A stretch of 64,000 nt of DNA, taken from positions 496,001-560,000 of the forward strand of contig CP166133.1 of assembly GCA_041228285.1 (NCBI GenBank). Reading direction: 5' to 3'. The position numbers and the translations under genes are program-made. This DNA is from Neisseriaceae bacterium CLB008. Its GTDB lineage: Bacteria > Pseudomonadota > Gammaproteobacteria > Burkholderiales > Neisseriaceae. Of the stretch, positions 1 to 8,770 are shown piece after piece. The notes under the pieces are model-generated. The model was not told the origin of the DNA. It searched no databases and saw only the letters and a list, made by a program, of their open reading frames with translations. The first letter of the stretch is position 1; each line of letters starts with the position of its first letter.

Positions 1-1196
1 AGCGTGAGGTTACTGGTGAGTAGGCCTAAGCGGGTTTCGTTACGAGATAGAAATTGGGACAAATAGCGCGGGCGGCGCACGGCTTTGATCGGTGCGGCGT
101 TTGGCCCAGCGTTGATGTTGGTAAAAATGTCCTGCACGCATTGATGGGTATTTTTTAAGCGGCGTGATAGCTGCAACAGCAGCGTATAGGTTTCGCCATC
201 CTGCTCATCTAAATGGTTGGCCTTATATTGCTGTAGCTCATAGTCGATGGCGCGCAGCTCTGCCTTGACGCTGTAGCGTGGTTCAATTGCGCGGCCACGG
301 GCAAAGGCCAGCGCCGAGCGCTCTAGCTCCATCGATAGCTTGGCCAGCGTGTCGTGCATGAAGATCATGATGTCGCTGCCGGCCAGCTTTTGCCGAATCA
401 CCACGTAATCAGAGTGGGTCGCCACCAAAATATCCAAGAGATCCACCATATTAATGAAGGTGTTCCAAATGCGGATGCGCAGCGGGTTTTCTAGCGCCTG
501 CTGGTTCTTGGGCATGTTGCGGATGACTTGATTGCGCGTGGCCTGATGCTTGTCGATCATGGTCGATTGCAGGCGGATCAGGTTGCGGTAGCAGTCGTCT
601 AAGGGGATTTTTTCATTATATAAGTCGGCTCTGGCCTGCACGTATTGTGCTGTGGCAAAGAGCGAGTCGGCCAAGGTTTGGCGCTCTTCACGATACCAAA
701 ACACCTTGCTGAGCACATCGCTATAGGCCAGATAAAATAGGCCGCCCAAGAGGGTGATGCCGCCCTGGGCCAAAACCGTCAGCGGCGGCAGCGGCGTGTG
801 CATGGACAGAATCATCAAGAAGGAGCAGGCCGCACTGATTAAGGCGCCACGCTTACCGAAGACGGAAAACATGGAAAACAAAAAGGTGAGCGAAATCACC
901 AGCACGAACAGCAGCCCAGTATAGGGCGCCGCGAGGCCGGTTAAGGTGTAGGACAGACAGGCCAGAATAGAGCCCCACAGCATTTCGTTTCGGCGTGAGC
1001 GTCGGGCTGAGCCGCCCGGTTGGTCAATGATGGCGGTACAGGCGGCGCCGAAGGTGGCGATGATGCCAATGTCAAAGCGTTGGAATAATAAACCCAGCAG
1101 TACCGCTGGAATGAACATGCCTATGGCTTGACGCAGGCCTGCCAAGAAAAAGTGGCTGTAGAAAAACTTTCTGACTTCGTGTACTTGCGACAGCAT
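1..1196 (-). CDS. FUSC-family inner-membrane protein, YccS-like (N-terminal part, runs off the window)
   Basis: Reading the minus strand from ATG 1196 gives an open frame of about 398 codons that leaves the window at position 1, so the C-terminal part is missing. The fragment begins MLSQVHEVRKFFYSHFF and continues with closely spaced hydrophobic segments (for example FDIGIIATFGAAC near residue 45), then a long charged, helical cytoplasmic-looking stretch. This layout, and the similarity to YccS/YhfK proteins (over 700 residues, N-terminal membrane domain then cytoplasmic domain), point to the fusaric-acid-resistance-like FUSC family of putative exporters. The substrate cannot be told from sequence. 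A stop codon in frame shortly upstream supports the chosen start, although no strong ribosome-binding site is visible. It is transcribed divergently from the PsrA-like regulator. Family assignment is good; function is inferred. Confidence 0.75.
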   Translation of the reverse strand, partial: MLSQVHEVRKFFYSHFFLAGLRQAIGMFIPAVLLGLLFQRFDIGIIATFGAACTAIIDQPGGSARRSRRNEMLWGSILACLSYTLTGLAAPYTGLLFVLVISLTFLFSMFSVFGKRGALISAACSFLMILSMHTPLPPLTVLAQGGITLLGGLFYLAYSDVLSKVFWYREERQTLADSLFATAQYVQARADLYNEKIPLDDCYRNLIRLQSTMIDKHQATRNQVIRNMPKNQQALENPLRIRIWNTFINMVDLLDILVATHSDYVVIRQKLAGSDIMIFMHDTLAKLSMELERSALAFARGRAIEPRYSVKAELRAIDYELQQYKANHLDEQDGETYTLLLQLSRRLKNTHQCVQDIFTNINAGPNAAPIKAVRRPRYLSQFLSRNETRLGLLTSNLT

Positions 1197-1411
1197 GGCG
1201 CAGTGTCTTCGCTTTCTTTAACGAGAATAAGGTCAGCCTATGGGTCTGAAAAAGGCTGTGACGGGAGATGCTGTAAGTATAGGTTGAAAGCCTTAAAGTG
1301 TATAGGCGTTCTGTGCTCGGTGGCGCTCAAATGGCCAGATGGGCTGAATGTTGAATGCTTAAATACGACACTAGACTGCTGATATTTAGTGTAATTATTC
1401 TTTTTTTGGTT

Positions 1412-1440
1412 TTGACAAGGTGGGGATTAAAACGTATGTT
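1412..1440 (+). promoter_or_regulatory. Sigma-70 promoter of the psrA-like regulator
   Basis: TTGACA at 1412-1417 is followed after 17 bases by TATGTT at 1435-1440, a near-consensus promoter. Transcription would start near 1447, about 40 bases before the ATG at 1489. The position also shows that the in-frame GTG at 1420 lies inside the promoter and cannot be the translation start. Confidence 0.7.
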
Positions 1441-1455
1441 TCAAACAAGTGTTTT
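1429..1455. promoter_or_regulatory. Two adjoining PsrA-like operator boxes
   Basis: AAAAC-GTAT-GTTTC (1429-1442) and CAAAC-AAGT-GTTTT (1442-1455) lie back to back and share one base. Both fit the reported Pseudomonas PsrA pattern (G/C)AAAC-N2-4-GTTT(G/C), allowing edge mismatches. They cover the -10 element and start region of the regulator's promoter, the expected place for negative autoregulation that would also control the downstream fadE. Assignment to this regulator is an inference. Confidence 0.6.
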
Positions 1456-1488
1456 AAATATCGTCAGCCTTTTGAAAACAGAGTCTCA

Positions 1489-2112
1489 ATGGATCAACAC
1501 ACCATTACCAAGTTAATGCACAGCGCCGAGCGACTGTTTGCCACTCACGGTTTCACGGGCACGTCTTTACGACAAATTACCCGTGAAGCAGACGTGAACG
1601 TGGCCGCCGTGCATTACCACTTTGGTTCTAAAGAAGCTTTGTTTTTGGCGGTGCTGAATCGACGCTTGTTGCCCTTTGTGGAGTATTCATTGGCGCGTTT
1701 GGATGAAGTGCAAGCTCAATCCATGCTGTTGCCAGAACATTTGGTGCAGGCGTTTGTGGCGTCTTGCCTGCATTTTGTAGAGGCGCAGCAAGACGAGGCG
1801 GTATGGTTTGTGAAGCTGCTGTCGCGTTTGATGTTGGACGAATATCGTGTGTTTCGAGAGTCGCTGGCGCATGAGTATGAAGATTATGTGGGCCGGTTTT
1901 TAGCGGCATTTAGCCGTGCATTACCCAATTTGCCTTTGCCAATCGTGCGTTGGCGAATGCATTTGTCACTCAGTACATTATTTAATGCGTTTGCGGGGAA
2001 TGATGTGCTTAAAGCTTTGACCCATAGAGAGTGGGTCAATGCCAAAGTACCGTCACAGGTGGCTCAGTTCGTGGTGCCGTTTGTGGTGGCGGGGCTAAAA
2101 GCCCCTGCTTAA
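1489..2112 (+). CDS. psrA: TetR-family regulator of fatty-acid degradation, PsrA-like
   Basis: This is a 207-residue TetR-type repressor. The N-terminal helix-turn-helix (residues about 8-55) contains SAERLFATHGFTGTSLRQI and the recognition-helix region VNVAAVHYHFGSKEALF, very close to Pseudomonas PsrA (VNLAAVNYHFGSK). PsrA proteins repress beta-oxidation genes and release DNA on binding long-chain acyl ligands. The position 33 bases upstream of fadE, with fadL-fadB-fadA following, supports the same role here. The ATG at 1489 was chosen over an in-frame GTG at 1420, because the latter lies between the -35 and -10 elements of the promoter. Two PsrA-like boxes at 1429-1455 suggest autoregulation. 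A different acyl or aromatic ligand cannot be excluded; the gene symbol rests on similarity and context. Confidence 0.75.
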   Translation: MDQHTITKLMHSAERLFATHGFTGTSLRQITREADVNVAAVHYHFGSKEALFLAVLNRRLLPFVEYSLARLDEVQAQSMLLPEHLVQAFVASCLHFVEAQQDEAVWFVKLLSRLMLDEYRVFRESLAHEYEDYVGRFLAAFSRALPNLPLPIVRWRMHLSLSTLFNAFAGNDVLKALTHREWVNAKVPSQVAQFVVPFVVAGLKAPA

Positions 2113-2145
2113 ACAAAAGACAGGTAAAGAATAAAAGGAGAAGTT

Positions 2146-4581
2146 ATGTTGAGCATTGGACTATTGGTAGTGGCCTTATTGGGCGCTGCTTATTTTCGCG
2201 CTAGGGCCTGGCTGTTCTTGGCGTTAGCGCTGGTGGCTTTGGCCGTTGGTCAAGCGCCTATTTGGGCCTTTGTCGTGGCCTTGGTCATCGGCATCGTGTG
2301 CTGTATTCCCGTGGTTCGGCGCTTGGTGTTCACCGGCCCAGTGTTCGGCATCTTTAAAAAGGTGACGCCACCGATGTCAGACACTGAAAAAGAAGCCATC
2401 AACGCAGGCAGCGTGTGGTGGGACGGTGAGCTGTTTTCAGGTAAGCCTAACTTCAATACTTTATTAAACTTTCCCAGCGCCAAGCTGACCGCAGAAGAGC
2501 AGGCCTTCTTGGATGGCCCAACCGAAACCCTGTGTCAGATGTTGAACGATTGGGAAATCGTTCACCACAAAAAAGATTTGCCGCCAGAAGTGTGGCAGTT
2601 CATTAAAGATCATGGCTTCTTGGGCATGATCATCAAGAAAAAATACGGCGGCCTAGAGTTTTCTAACTACGCCCACGCCAAAGTGGTAGGCAAAATCGCC
2701 ACCCGTTCGGGCAGTGCTTCTGTGACCGTGATGGTGCCTAACTCTTTAGGTCCCGGCGAATTGCTACAGCATTATGGTACTGAAGCGCAAAAAGATTACT
2801 ATTTACCACGTTTGGCCAAAGGTGTGGACGTGCCCTGTTTTGCCTTGACCAGTCCGCATGCTGGCTCAGACGCTGGCGCCATTCCTGACTTCGGTACCGT
2901 GTGCCGCGGCAGCTACACCGATCCATTGACCGGTGAGCACCATGAAGACGTTTTGGGCGTACGCGTGTCTTGGGAAAAACGTTGGATTACCTTGGCGCCA
3001 ATCGCCACCGTTTTAGGCCTAGCCTTCAAGATGTACGACCCTGACAATCTATTGGGTAAAGGCCGAGATATTGGCATTACCTGTGCCCTCGTGCCGACTA
3101 ATTATGAAGGCGTTGAAACCGGTCGCCGTCATTTCCCTTCTGGCAGCGTGTTCATGAACGGCCCAACCTGGGGTAAAGACGTGTTCATTCCGCTGGATTG
3201 GATCATCGGTGGGGTAGAGTACGCCGGCCGCGGTTGGCAAATGCTGGTGGAATGCTTGACCGTAGGTCGCTGTATTTCACTACCAGGGATGTCTGTGGCC
3301 AGCGGCAAGATGACGGCATACGTGACCGCCTTGTACGCCCGCATCCGTGATCAATTCGGTTTGCCTATTGGTAAGTTTGAAGCCGTAGATGAGGCTTTGG
3401 CACGCATTGGTGCCAATACTTATCAAATGGAAGCCTCACAAGACTTAGCTTTGTCGGCTTTGGATCAGGGTGAAAAACCCAGCGTGATTTCAGCAATTTT
3501 GAAATACCACAATACTGAACGCATGCGTAAAGTGATTAATGATGGCATGGACATTCACGGTGGTCGTACCGTGGTGTTGGGACCACGCAACTACTTAGGC
3601 AACGCTTATCAAGCCGTGCCGATTGCGATTACCGTAGAAGGCGCGAATATTCTGACCCGTAGTTTGATGATCTTTGGTCAAGGCGCCATCCGCTGTCATC
3701 CCTATGTGTTAAAAGAAATTCAATCGACCGAAACCAATGATTTGGGTCAGTTTGATGAAGCCTTCTCCGGCCACATGCATTTTGTGATCACCAACTTTGT
3801 GCGCAGCCTATGGTTGAGCTTAACCGGTGGCCGCTTAGTGAAGGCACCACGCTCTGGTGTGACTGCTAAGTACTACCGTCAGGTGAATCGTCTGTCTGCC
3901 AACTTTGCTTTAATGGCCGACATGAGCATGTTCAGCATGGGCGGGTCGTTGAAATTCCGCGAGAAGCTGTCGGCCCGTCTTGGCGATATTTTGTCTAATC
4001 TATACATTGCCACGGCATCGTTGAAACGCTACGAGTCTGAAGGCGCTTTGACTGAAGATTTACCTCTATTGCAGTACAGCGTCGAGCAAGCCTTGTTTGA
4101 AGCCCAAGCGGCGATGGATGGCGTGTTGAAAAACCTACCGAGCCGTCCGGTGGCCTGGCTATTGCGCCTATTCGTCTTGCCTTTAGGCCTACGTTTGAAA
4201 CAGCCTAAAGACGTCATTGGCACTAAAGTAGCCCGCAGCATGATGGAAAACGGCGAAGTATTGCAACGTTTGACGAAAAATATGTTTGTCCCCAAAGACG
4301 AGCAAGATCCTGTTGGTGTACTAGCTTATGCTCACCGTGCTGTGATTGAGGCAGAGCCAGCCGAGAAAAAACTGCGCAAATTGGTTCGTTCAGGTGACTT
4401 TGCTGCGCTGTCTCCGGCAACGCAGTTGGCCGAGGCGTTGGAAAAAGGCATTTTAACCGCAGAAGAGCATGCTATTGTGGTGAGAGCGCGTCAGTTGAAA
4501 CGTGACGTTATCATGGTAGACGATTTTGATATGGCCTTAGACCAACATGATGAGCAGCTGTTGCAACGGCATATTTTCTAA
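2146..4581 (+). CDS. fadE: Acyl-CoA dehydrogenase, FadE type
   Basis: An 811-residue protein, almost the same length as E. coli FadE (814). It catalyses the FAD-dependent first oxidation of beta-oxidation, converting acyl-CoA to trans-2-enoyl-CoA. The N-terminus holds one or two hydrophobic segments (residues 1-60), then the acyl-CoA dehydrogenase domains (about 100-520) with the characteristic VEGANILTRSLMIFGQGA stretch and HGGRTVVLGPRNYLG, and the C-terminal DUF1974-type region found only in FadE-like enzymes. A clear ribosome-binding site (AAGGAGAAG) precedes ATG 2146. It starts 33 bases after the PsrA-like regulator, so the two genes are very likely cotranscribed and acyl-CoA-inducible. 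Electron transfer would be through ETF, which is not encoded in the window. Confidence 0.93.
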   Translation: MLSIGLLVVALLGAAYFRARAWLFLALALVALAVGQAPIWAFVVALVIGIVCCIPVVRRLVFTGPVFGIFKKVTPPMSDTEKEAINAGSVWWDGELFSGKPNFNTLLNFPSAKLTAEEQAFLDGPTETLCQMLNDWEIVHHKKDLPPEVWQFIKDHGFLGMIIKKKYGGLEFSNYAHAKVVGKIATRSGSASVTVMVPNSLGPGELLQHYGTEAQKDYYLPRLAKGVDVPCFALTSPHAGSDAGAIPDFGTVCRGSYTDPLTGEHHEDVLGVRVSWEKRWITLAPIATVLGLAFKMYDPDNLLGKGRDIGITCALVPTNYEGVETGRRHFPSGSVFMNGPTWGKDVFIPLDWIIGGVEYAGRGWQMLVECLTVGRCISLPGMSVASGKMTAYVTALYARIRDQFGLPIGKFEAVDEALARIGANTYQMEASQDLALSALDQGEKPSVISAILKYHNTERMRKVINDGMDIHGGRTVVLGPRNYLGNAYQAVPIAITVEGANILTRSLMIFGQGAIRCHPYVLKEIQSTETNDLGQFDEAFSGHMHFVITNFVRSLWLSLTGGRLVKAPRSGVTAKYYRQVNRLSANFALMADMSMFSMGGSLKFREKLSARLGDILSNLYIATASLKRYESEGALTEDLPLLQYSVEQALFEAQAAMDGVLKNLPSRPVAWLLRLFVLPLGLRLKQPKDVIGTKVARSMMENGEVLQRLTKNMFVPKDEQDPVGVLAYAHRAVIEAEPAEKKLRKLVRSGDFAALSPATQLAEALEKGILTAEEHAIVVRARQLKRDVIMVDDFDMALDQHDEQLLQRHIF

Positions 4582-4631
4582 GGGTTAATCCAATAAGTTT
4601 TTTAGAGTAAATATTCAATAAAGTGGTGTTT

Positions 4632-4676
4632 GGGTGGCGTTATGGGCACGATTGATGGCGCCACCACCGCTTTTTG
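4632..4676 (+). terminator. Possible terminator after fadE
   Basis: GGTGGCG (4633-4639) can pair with CGCCACC (4659-4665) across a long loop; the 3' arm is followed by ACCGCTTTTT. The long loop makes this a weak candidate. Confidence 0.35.
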
Positions 4677-4749
4677 GTTAGTTTGTGCCAAAAAGCATCG
4701 GAGAAATACATAAATAATAAATGGCATTATGATAGACTGACAAAAGAGC

Positions 4750-4774
4750 AAAAGTACTAAGTAAAAGTACTAAT
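4750..4774. repeat. Direct repeat upstream of fadL, possible operator
   Basis: AAAAGTACTAA occurs twice with a 13-base period (4750-4760 and 4763-4773), each copy containing the palindrome AGTACT. It lies about 60-80 bases upstream of the fadL start, where a regulator could bind. No PsrA-like box is visible in this promoter. Confidence 0.4.
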
Positions 4775-4831
4775 GTTTTGGAGTAGTTTCTCACGAGTAG
4801 CAATAAAAATGACCTTTGAGGAGAAGTAAAC

Positions 4832-6310
4832 ATGTATCCACGCCTTTATACTACGCTAAAAACCAGCACCGTTTTGATCGGTGGCGCCCTGTTGGCCCAA
4901 CAAGCCATGGCTTCTGGCTATCACTTCGGTACGCAGTCGGTATCATCACAAAGTACCGCCAACGCTTCTGCCGCAGAAGCCGCGGATGCATCAACCATTT
5001 TCTATAACGCGGCCGGTATGACTAAGCTGCCAGGGACCAATATTTCCGGCACCTTGAACATCATTATGCCGAACGTGAAGTATAAAAATGCTAAGGGTGA
5101 ATACGCCCCTATGGCGCCTGGTATGCCTCAGGCACCGATTAAAGGCCAAGATTCAGGCCGCATCACCAAGCGTGCTTTGGCCGTACCGCATGGCTACATC
5201 ACGCATCAGATTAACGATCAGTGGTATGCCGGTTTAGGCATTTATGTACCGTTTGCCTCTGCGACTGAATACAACCGCGACTCAGTGTTGCGTTACAACG
5301 TCAACAAAACGGGCTTAACGTCGATCGACATCAACCCCACCATTGCCTTTAAGGTTAATGAGCAACATTCATTTGCCGCAGGTTTGATTGCGCAATATTC
5401 AACCGCTGAAATTCGCCAGTTTGCTAACTTTACCCCTTTGGTGAATGGTGCCGTGATGGCGGGTCGTTACCCTGCGAACCCAAATCACCCTATGGGCATC
5501 TATCCTGACGGCAGCGCCGATGGCTGGGCCGACATTAAGGGTCATGATTGGGGCTTTGGTTACAACCTGTCGTGGATGTGGGACGTCAACAGCGACTTCA
5601 GGATTGGTGCCAACTATCGCTCTAAGATTGAACACACCCTTAAAGGCGATGCGCGTTGGTCTATCACCGAAGGGGCCTTACCAGGTACTGGCGCTATTGT
5701 AGGTGAAGCTCCAGGTGCCGGCTATGTTAATACCGACGCTCGGGTGAAGATCGTGACGCCAGAATCGGTGTCCTTACACGCTATGTATAAGGTTAACCCA
5801 CAGTGGAACGTATTTGGTGACGTGACCTGGACCCGCCACTCGCGCTTTAACCAAGTAGACATTAACTATGTTGACGGTGGCCGCGTGGTGTCTAACGGTA
5901 ACGGCGGTCAAGCCATGGCCGATAAAACCACCTTGAAGCCAAACTGGCGCGATACCTATAAGGTTGCCTTGGGTGCGTCTTACCAAGTAACCGAGCCGCT
6001 ACAGCTGCGTTTCGGTGTGGCCTACGATCAATCACCGGTGCGTAACGCTGAAGAGCGTTTGAGCACCATGCCCGATAGCGACCGTATTTGGTTCTCTATG
6101 GGTGGTAAATACGACATCAACAAAAACAGTTCAGTTAACGTGGCCTACAGCTATCTGAAAATTAAAGATTCTTCAGCCAACGTGAACGGCTGGTGTGGTG
6201 GCCCTGCAACGGGCGACACGACGGCTTGTGTGTCTAGCCGTACCAACGGCAGCGCCGACTATAAGAGCTATGCTCAAATTGTCGGTGTGCAGTACAACTA
6301 TAAATTCTAA
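4832..6310 (+). CDS. fadL: Long-chain fatty acid outer-membrane transporter, FadL family
   Basis: A 492-residue outer-membrane beta-barrel of the FadL/OmpP1 family, which takes up long-chain fatty acids or other hydrophobic compounds. Residues 1-27 form a signal peptide ending AQQAMA before SGYHFG. The mature start has the family's hatch motif (NASAAEAADASTIFYNAAGM), and the protein ends in an aromatic residue (VQYNYKF) as outer-membrane barrels do. Alternating aromatic beta-strand patterns run through the rest. A strong ribosome-binding site (GAGGAGAAG) precedes ATG 4832. The gene sits between fadE and fadB, so long-chain fatty acids are the probable substrate. It likely has its own promoter in the 250-base gap upstream, which contains a direct repeat. 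Confidence 0.92.
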   Translation: MYPRLYTTLKTSTVLIGGALLAQQAMASGYHFGTQSVSSQSTANASAAEAADASTIFYNAAGMTKLPGTNISGTLNIIMPNVKYKNAKGEYAPMAPGMPQAPIKGQDSGRITKRALAVPHGYITHQINDQWYAGLGIYVPFASATEYNRDSVLRYNVNKTGLTSIDINPTIAFKVNEQHSFAAGLIAQYSTAEIRQFANFTPLVNGAVMAGRYPANPNHPMGIYPDGSADGWADIKGHDWGFGYNLSWMWDVNSDFRIGANYRSKIEHTLKGDARWSITEGALPGTGAIVGEAPGAGYVNTDARVKIVTPESVSLHAMYKVNPQWNVFGDVTWTRHSRFNQVDINYVDGGRVVSNGNGGQAMADKTTLKPNWRDTYKVALGASYQVTEPLQLRFGVAYDQSPVRNAEERLSTMPDSDRIWFSMGGKYDINKNSSVNVAYSYLKIKDSSANVNGWCGGPATGDTTACVSSRTNGSADYKSYAQIVGVQYNYKF

Positions 6311-6318
6311 CGTATGAC

Positions 6319-6345
6319 TGCGGTGGGCGCTTGGCGCCTACCGCA
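6319..6345 (+). promoter_or_regulatory. Intercistronic hairpin between fadL and fadB
   Basis: TGCGGTGGGCGC (6319-6330) pairs with GCGCCTACCGCA (6334-6345) over a three-base loop, with one G-T pair. No long T-run follows, so it may stabilise the fadL message or attenuate read-through rather than end transcription. Confidence 0.5.
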
Positions 6346-6375
6346 GAATGTTTAACTTATTCATAAGAGGTTGCC

Positions 6376-8748
6376 ATGTCACAAGGAAAATTTGTGGTAA
6401 GAAAAGTCGCCGTATTGGGCGCAGGGGTGATGGGGGCACAAATTGCGGCTCATTTAGCCAACGCAAAAGTGCCGACCATTTTGTTTGATTTACCTGCCAA
6501 AGAAGGCCCTAAAAACGCCATCGTGGAAAAAGCCTTGGCCGGTTTGAAAAAACTCAAGCCCGCGCCTTTGGCCAATAAAACCGCCATTCGCTACATTCAG
6601 GCAGCCAACTATGAAGATGATTTAGCGCTATTGGGCGAGTGTGACCTTGTCATCGAGGCCGTGGCCGAGCGCTTAGACATTAAAGAAAGCGTGTACACGC
6701 AAGTGGCGCCACATTTGGGTGAGCAAACCATTTTTGCCACCAATACCTCGGGCTTGTCGATTGAAACCTTAGGTGAGCGTTTCCCTAAAGAACTTAAATC
6801 GCGTTTCTGTGGCGTGCATTTCTTTAACCCACCGCGCTATATGCATTTGGTGGAACTGATTGCTTGCAAAGAAACCGATAAAAAAGTGTTGGATGATTTA
6901 GAGCGTTTCTTAGTGAGCGCCTTGGGTAAAGGCGTGGTTCACGCCAACGATACCCCTAACTTCATTGCCAACCGCATCGGTGTGTTTTCGCTATTGGCCA
7001 CCATGCACAACGCCAATAAATATGGTTTACGCTTCGACGTGGTCGATGACTTAACCGGTAAACGCTTGGGTCGTCCTAAATCTGCGACCTTCCGTACCGC
7101 CGACGTGGTGGGGTTAGATACCTTTGCCCACGTGGCCAAAACCATGGAAGACAATTTAAAAGATGATGCTTGGCACGCTTTGTTTACCCTACCCGAGTGG
7201 TTTACGGGCCTAGTGGCCAGCGGTGCTTTAGGCGCCAAAACCAAGGCCGGTATCTTCAAAAAAGAAGGCAAGCGCATCTTTATGTTTGACCCTGCGACCA
7301 AAGAGTATGTGCCGTCAACCGGCCGTGCCGACGATGCCGTAGTGGAATTGTTGAAAATCAAAAATCCGAATGAGCGCTTAGCGGCTTTACGCGGCAGCGA
7401 TCATCCACAAGCACAGTTTATCTGGGCTTGCTTCCGTGACGTCTTCCATTACATCTCAGTAAACGCTAAAGACATCGCCGACAATGCCCGCGACATCGAT
7501 TTTGCGATTCGCTGGGGCTTTGGCTGGGATTTAGGCCCGTTTGAAACCTGGCAAGCGGCCGGTTGGGCCGATGTGGCTAAGTGGATTGCAGAAGACATCG
7601 CCAAGGGCGATACCATTGTGGCTGAGCCATTGCCGGCTTGGGCCAGCGATGCAGGCCGTAAAGGCGTGCATGACGATGCAGGTTCTTACCAGTTTATCAG
7701 CGGACAACAGGCCGCGCGTTCAAGCCTAGACGTGTATCAACGCCAGTATGTGCCTGCGCCGCTATTGGGCGAAACGCCTAAAGTTTTGGGCACCACCGTA
7801 TTTGAAACCGATGCCGTACGTGGCTTTACCTTAGATGACGACATCTTGATCATCAGCATCAAAACCAAGATGCATGCGGTCAGCAGCGAAGTATTGGCCG
7901 GTATTAACCAAGCCATCGACATTGCCGAAGCGCAGTTCCGTGGTGTGGTGATCTGGTCAGACGAAGCTCCATTCTCTGTGGGCGCCGACCTGAAATCCAT
8001 GATGCCAGCCTTCGCCAGCGGTGATTTCGTGGCCATCGAGAACATGATTAAGCAGTTCCAAAACACTTCTATGCGCTTACGCTATAGCCAAATCCCAACC
8101 GTTGCGGCGGTACAAGGCTTTGCCTTCGGTGGTGGCTGTGAGTTTGTCTTGCATTGCGACCGTACCGTGGCGGCGCTAGAGTCTTATATTGGCCTAGTTG
8201 AAGTGGGCGTGGGCTTAGTGCCCGGCGCCGGTGGCTGTAAAGAATTTGCCCTGCGTGCGGCTCAGGCCAGCACCGGCGATTTATTGGCTGCCTTGAGCGA
8301 TCGCTTCACTAATATTGCCATGGCTAAAGTGGCCACCAGCGCCCAAGAAGCCGTTGAACTAGGTTATTTACGCAATAGCGACATCGTGGTGTTTAACGCC
8401 TACGAGCTATTGCACGTGGCCATTGGCCAAGCGAAGGCCTTGGCCGACGCGGCCTATCGCCCAGACATGCCGCAAGTGTTTAAAGTGGCTGGTCGCACCG
8501 GTGCTGCCTCAATTAAAGGCCAATTGTTGAATATGCAAGTAGGTGGATTCATCAGCGAGTACGACATGCACATCGGCAGTGAAATTGCCACCATCATGAC
8601 CGGTGGTGATGTGGATGCGGGTACAGAGGTAGACGAACAGTGGTTGCTGGAATTAGAGCGCAAGGCTTTTGTTCGCCTACTACAAAATGAAAAAACCCAA
8701 GACCGCATTGCCAATATGTTGACCACTGGCAAACCTTTGCGTAACTAA
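6376..8748 (+). CDS. fadB: Fused 3-hydroxyacyl-CoA dehydrogenase / enoyl-CoA hydratase (FadB-type, dehydrogenase first)
   Basis: A 790-residue two-activity enzyme for the hydration and second oxidation steps of beta-oxidation. The NAD-binding 3-hydroxyacyl-CoA dehydrogenase module comes first (VAVLGAGVMGAQIA at residues 11-24; HFFNPPRYMHLVEL near 156; NDTPNFIANRIG near 192). The crotonase-fold hydratase module is C-terminal (FSVGADLKSMM near 535; GFAFGGGCEF near 580). This is the reverse of E. coli FadB, where the hydratase is first, and matches the arrangement in Bacillus FadN and many betaproteobacterial enzymes of about 790-800 residues. It follows fadL by 65 bases and precedes fadA by 22, forming the usual FadB-FadA pair. 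Confidence 0.92.
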   Translation: MSQGKFVVRKVAVLGAGVMGAQIAAHLANAKVPTILFDLPAKEGPKNAIVEKALAGLKKLKPAPLANKTAIRYIQAANYEDDLALLGECDLVIEAVAERLDIKESVYTQVAPHLGEQTIFATNTSGLSIETLGERFPKELKSRFCGVHFFNPPRYMHLVELIACKETDKKVLDDLERFLVSALGKGVVHANDTPNFIANRIGVFSLLATMHNANKYGLRFDVVDDLTGKRLGRPKSATFRTADVVGLDTFAHVAKTMEDNLKDDAWHALFTLPEWFTGLVASGALGAKTKAGIFKKEGKRIFMFDPATKEYVPSTGRADDAVVELLKIKNPNERLAALRGSDHPQAQFIWACFRDVFHYISVNAKDIADNARDIDFAIRWGFGWDLGPFETWQAAGWADVAKWIAEDIAKGDTIVAEPLPAWASDAGRKGVHDDAGSYQFISGQQAARSSLDVYQRQYVPAPLLGETPKVLGTTVFETDAVRGFTLDDDILIISIKTKMHAVSSEVLAGINQAIDIAEAQFRGVVIWSDEAPFSVGADLKSMMPAFASGDFVAIENMIKQFQNTSMRLRYSQIPTVAAVQGFAFGGGCEFVLHCDRTVAALESYIGLVEVGVGLVPGAGGCKEFALRAAQASTGDLLAALSDRFTNIAMAKVATSAQEAVELGYLRNSDIVVFNAYELLHVAIGQAKALADAAYRPDMPQVFKVAGRTGAASIKGQLLNMQVGGFISEYDMHIGSEIATIMTGGDVDAGTEVDEQWLLELERKAFVRLLQNEKTQDRIANMLTTGKPLRN

Positions 8749-8770
8749 TGCCATTGATTCGGAGAAGAAT

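Noticed and set aside
1420-1488. Longer N-terminus for the TetR regulator from GTG 1420
   Set aside because: The GTG lies between the -35 and -10 elements of the promoter, and the added residues do not resemble the family.
6939-7361. 140-codon minus-strand frame inside fadB
   Set aside because: Shadow frame opposite a strongly conserved enzyme gene, with low-complexity composition typical of antisense frames.
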